Shown here piece after piece: positions 6,242 through 7,697 of a DNA stretch of 7,697 bases. The DNA lies in contig DSBF01000245.1 in the NCBI GenBank assembly GCA_011049495.1, positions 1 through 7,697 on the forward strand, in the 5' to 3' direction. The notes below the pieces were generated by a model. That model searched no databases and was not told the origin of the DNA. It worked only from the letters and a program-made list of their open reading frames with translations. Position 1 is the first letter of the stretch. Each line of letters starts with the position of its first letter. The translations under genes were made by a program, and so were the position numbers. Origin of the DNA: Ignavibacteria bacterium. Lineage in GTDB: Bacteria; Bacteroidota; Ignavibacteria; Ignavibacteriales; Melioribacteraceae.

Positions 6242-7615
6242 ATGAGGGGGATGAAATATTATATTATATCGTTTTTTATTTTGTGCTTTTTAATTCAAGC
6301 ACAAAATAGGTTTGAGTTTGATTATGCTCGTTTCTATAACCCGGCTGATTCGTCAGGATATTTGGAATTATATTATTCGTTTTATCGTCCGCATCTGCTA
6401 ACGGTTAATTTAGAGGAAGAATTAGTAAAACAAGGTATACTGTCTATTAAGATTGAAGACCTTGATAATAATGTTATTGTTGTAGATAATGATTGGCTTA
6501 TGGATATACCGGTATCCGAAGTTGAACAATCAACAAATAATTTGTTAGTAGGGCAGATGGATTTCCCGTTGGAGTTTGCAAATTATAAGGTGGATATTTC
6601 TGCCAGTGATGTTAATAATCCGGAATTTGAAGAAAGCTCCTCTTTTGAACTTTTTTTTCCGCCCTTTTCCGAAACCGATCTTGTAGTAAGTGATATTCAG
6701 CTTGCATCTGCAATTGTTACACAATCAACAAACGAAGAATCAATTTTTTACAAAAATTCTTTAGAAGTTACTCCTAACCCAAGTTTAGTCTACGGGGATT
6801 CTAATCCTGTCTTGTTTTTCTATTCAGAAATATACGGTTTGCAAAATGAAGCTCTGGAAGATTGTATAATCGAGCAAAAATTATTAGGTCCCGACAATTC
6901 TATTATCTATGACAAAAGCAGAACAATAACCGGGAAAAATCCTGCGGTTGTTGAAGCCGGTGCAATTAAGGTGAATCAGTATAACAGCGGAATTTATACT
7001 TTAATTATTTCCGTTAAAGATAGCGATAATCGTATCTCCGCTAATTCTGCTAAAAAAGTTTATATCTATAACCGTGACTTAATAGATACCTCAACTGATT
7101 TTGCATCTTCATCTTTAACGCCTTTAGAATCCGAGTTGATGATGATGAGTGAAGATGAGATCGAATTTATGTTTGAAACTGCGCGTTATATTGCAACCGA
7201 AACGGAAAAAACTCAATGGAAAAAATTGTCGGAGGTTGATGCTAAGAGACAATTTCTAACTGCTTTTTGGCAGAAAAGAGATACTGATACAAAAACCCCG
7301 GTTAATGAGTTCAAGAGAGATTATTATGAACGGGTAAATTATGCAAATAAGAATTTCGGTAATCTCAGCCAGTCCGAGGGTTGGAAAACCGATAGAGGCA
7401 GAGTATATATTATGTATGGAGCACCTGGCGAAATTGAAAGATTCCAAAATGAGTATTACTCAATGCCCTATGAGATTTGGCAGTATTATGACCTCGAAGG
7501 AGGTGTTATATTTTTATTTGCCGATGAACAGGGATTGAATATTTATCGCCTTGTCCATTCTACAAAAAGAGGTGAAATTAATAATTACCGTGAGTACTTA
7601 AAATATGTTCAATGA
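6242..7615 (+). CDS. GWxTD domain-containing exported protein
   Basis: This 457-residue protein has a signal peptide of about 20 residues (hydrophobic YYIISFFILCFLIQA, likely cleavage after Ala20). Cys15 is inside the core without a lipobox, so it is not a clear lipoprotein. Residues about 21-275 are beta-rich, with a segment VTPNPSLVYGDSNPVLFFYS followed by EIYGL. Residues about 303-450 form the GWxTD domain: MSEDEIEFMFETARYIA, then FWQKRDTDTKTPVNEFKRDY (342-361), the name motif GWKTDRGRVYIMYGAPGEIE (380-399), then YEIWQYYDLEGGVIFLFAD. The family is recurrent in Ignavibacteria-like, Acidobacteria and related genomes, but its biochemical role is not established to my knowledge. Location is inferred as periplasm or envelope. 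It follows a terminator hairpin closely and precedes another, so it may be monocistronic. Confidence 0.88.
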   Translation: MRGMKYYIISFFILCFLIQAQNRFEFDYARFYNPADSSGYLELYYSFYRPHLLTVNLEEELVKQGILSIKIEDLDNNVIVVDNDWLMDIPVSEVEQSTNNLLVGQMDFPLEFANYKVDISASDVNNPEFEESSSFELFFPPFSETDLVVSDIQLASAIVTQSTNEESIFYKNSLEVTPNPSLVYGDSNPVLFFYSEIYGLQNEALEDCIIEQKLLGPDNSIIYDKSRTITGKNPAVVEAGAIKVNQYNSGIYTLIISVKDSDNRISANSAKKVYIYNRDLIDTSTDFASSSLTPLESELMMMSEDEIEFMFETARYIATETEKTQWKKLSEVDAKRQFLTAFWQKRDTDTKTPVNEFKRDYYERVNYANKNFGNLSQSEGWKTDRGRVYIMYGAPGEIERFQNEYYSMPYEIWQYYDLEGGVIFLFADEQGLNIYRLVHSTKRGEINNYREYLKYVQ

Positions 7616-7637
7616 TAAGATAATTTTCTAATCTACG

Positions 7638-7676
7638 AAAAAAGAATTATCATTTGGTTGGTAATTCTTTTTTTTT
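7638..7676 (+). terminator. Intrinsic terminator after the GWxTD gene
   Basis: AAAAAAGAATTATC (7638-7651) pairs with GGTAATTCTTTTTT (7660-7673), with one U-G wobble and an 8-base loop, followed by more T up to 7676. The stem is AT-rich, but the nine-T run after the last C of the stem makes a good Rho-independent terminator. It begins 22 bases after the stop codon. Bases 7677-7697 hold nothing recognisable. Confidence 0.8.
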
Positions 7677-7697
7677 ATTATGTCCAAATTATATCTA

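Noticed and set aside
6284..6286. Lipoprotein attachment at Cys15 of the GWxTD protein
   Set aside because: The cysteine sits in the hydrophobic core (FFILCFL) without the small residues of a lipobox, while a normal cleavage site (LIQA) follows five residues later.

Overview
The window reads as chromosomal DNA from a diderm bacterium of the Fibrobacterota-Chlorobiota-Bacteroidota superphylum, most likely an Ignavibacteria-like or neighbouring lineage (Calditrichota and Marinimicrobia-like bacteria are alternatives). This is inferred from moderately AT-rich DNA and from a combination of protein families: a TonB-dependent receptor, a very large exported protein with a type IX secretion (T9SS) C-terminal sorting domain, a PorV/PorQ-type outer-membrane protein and a GWxTD-domain protein. 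No rRNA or other taxonomic marker is present, so the placement is an inference.

Layout: all four genes are on the + strand and coding density is high. Bases 1-1502 hold the C-terminal part (499 residues visible) of a TonB-dependent receptor whose start lies outside the window. After 44 bases comes a 1178-residue secreted protein (1547-5083), then after 56 bases a 338-residue PorV/PorQ-family barrel (5140-6156). A strong intrinsic-terminator-like hairpin (6179-6216) closes this group. Only 25 bases after its T-tract begins a 457-residue exported GWxTD-domain protein (6242-7615), followed by a second intrinsic terminator (7638-7676). Nothing else was found in the last 82 bases. No RNA genes, mobile elements, CRISPR arrays or large DNA repeats were seen.

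How the genes may work together: the first three look like one transcription unit, and all encode cell-surface or outer-membrane components. In established T9SS biology, PorV acts as a shuttle/attachment-complex outer-membrane protein that handles cargo bearing C-terminal sorting domains. Here a PorV/PorQ homologue is encoded directly beside a sorting-domain cargo, and both lie behind a TonB-dependent transporter. The inference is a surface module in which the large protein is exported by the T9SS, anchored or handled by its own PorV-like partner, and serves the TonB receptor as a substrate-binding or lid partner, by loose analogy with SusC/SusD. The substrate is unknown. The GWxTD protein is probably periplasmic or envelope-associated and may be a separate transcription unit or a read-through product.
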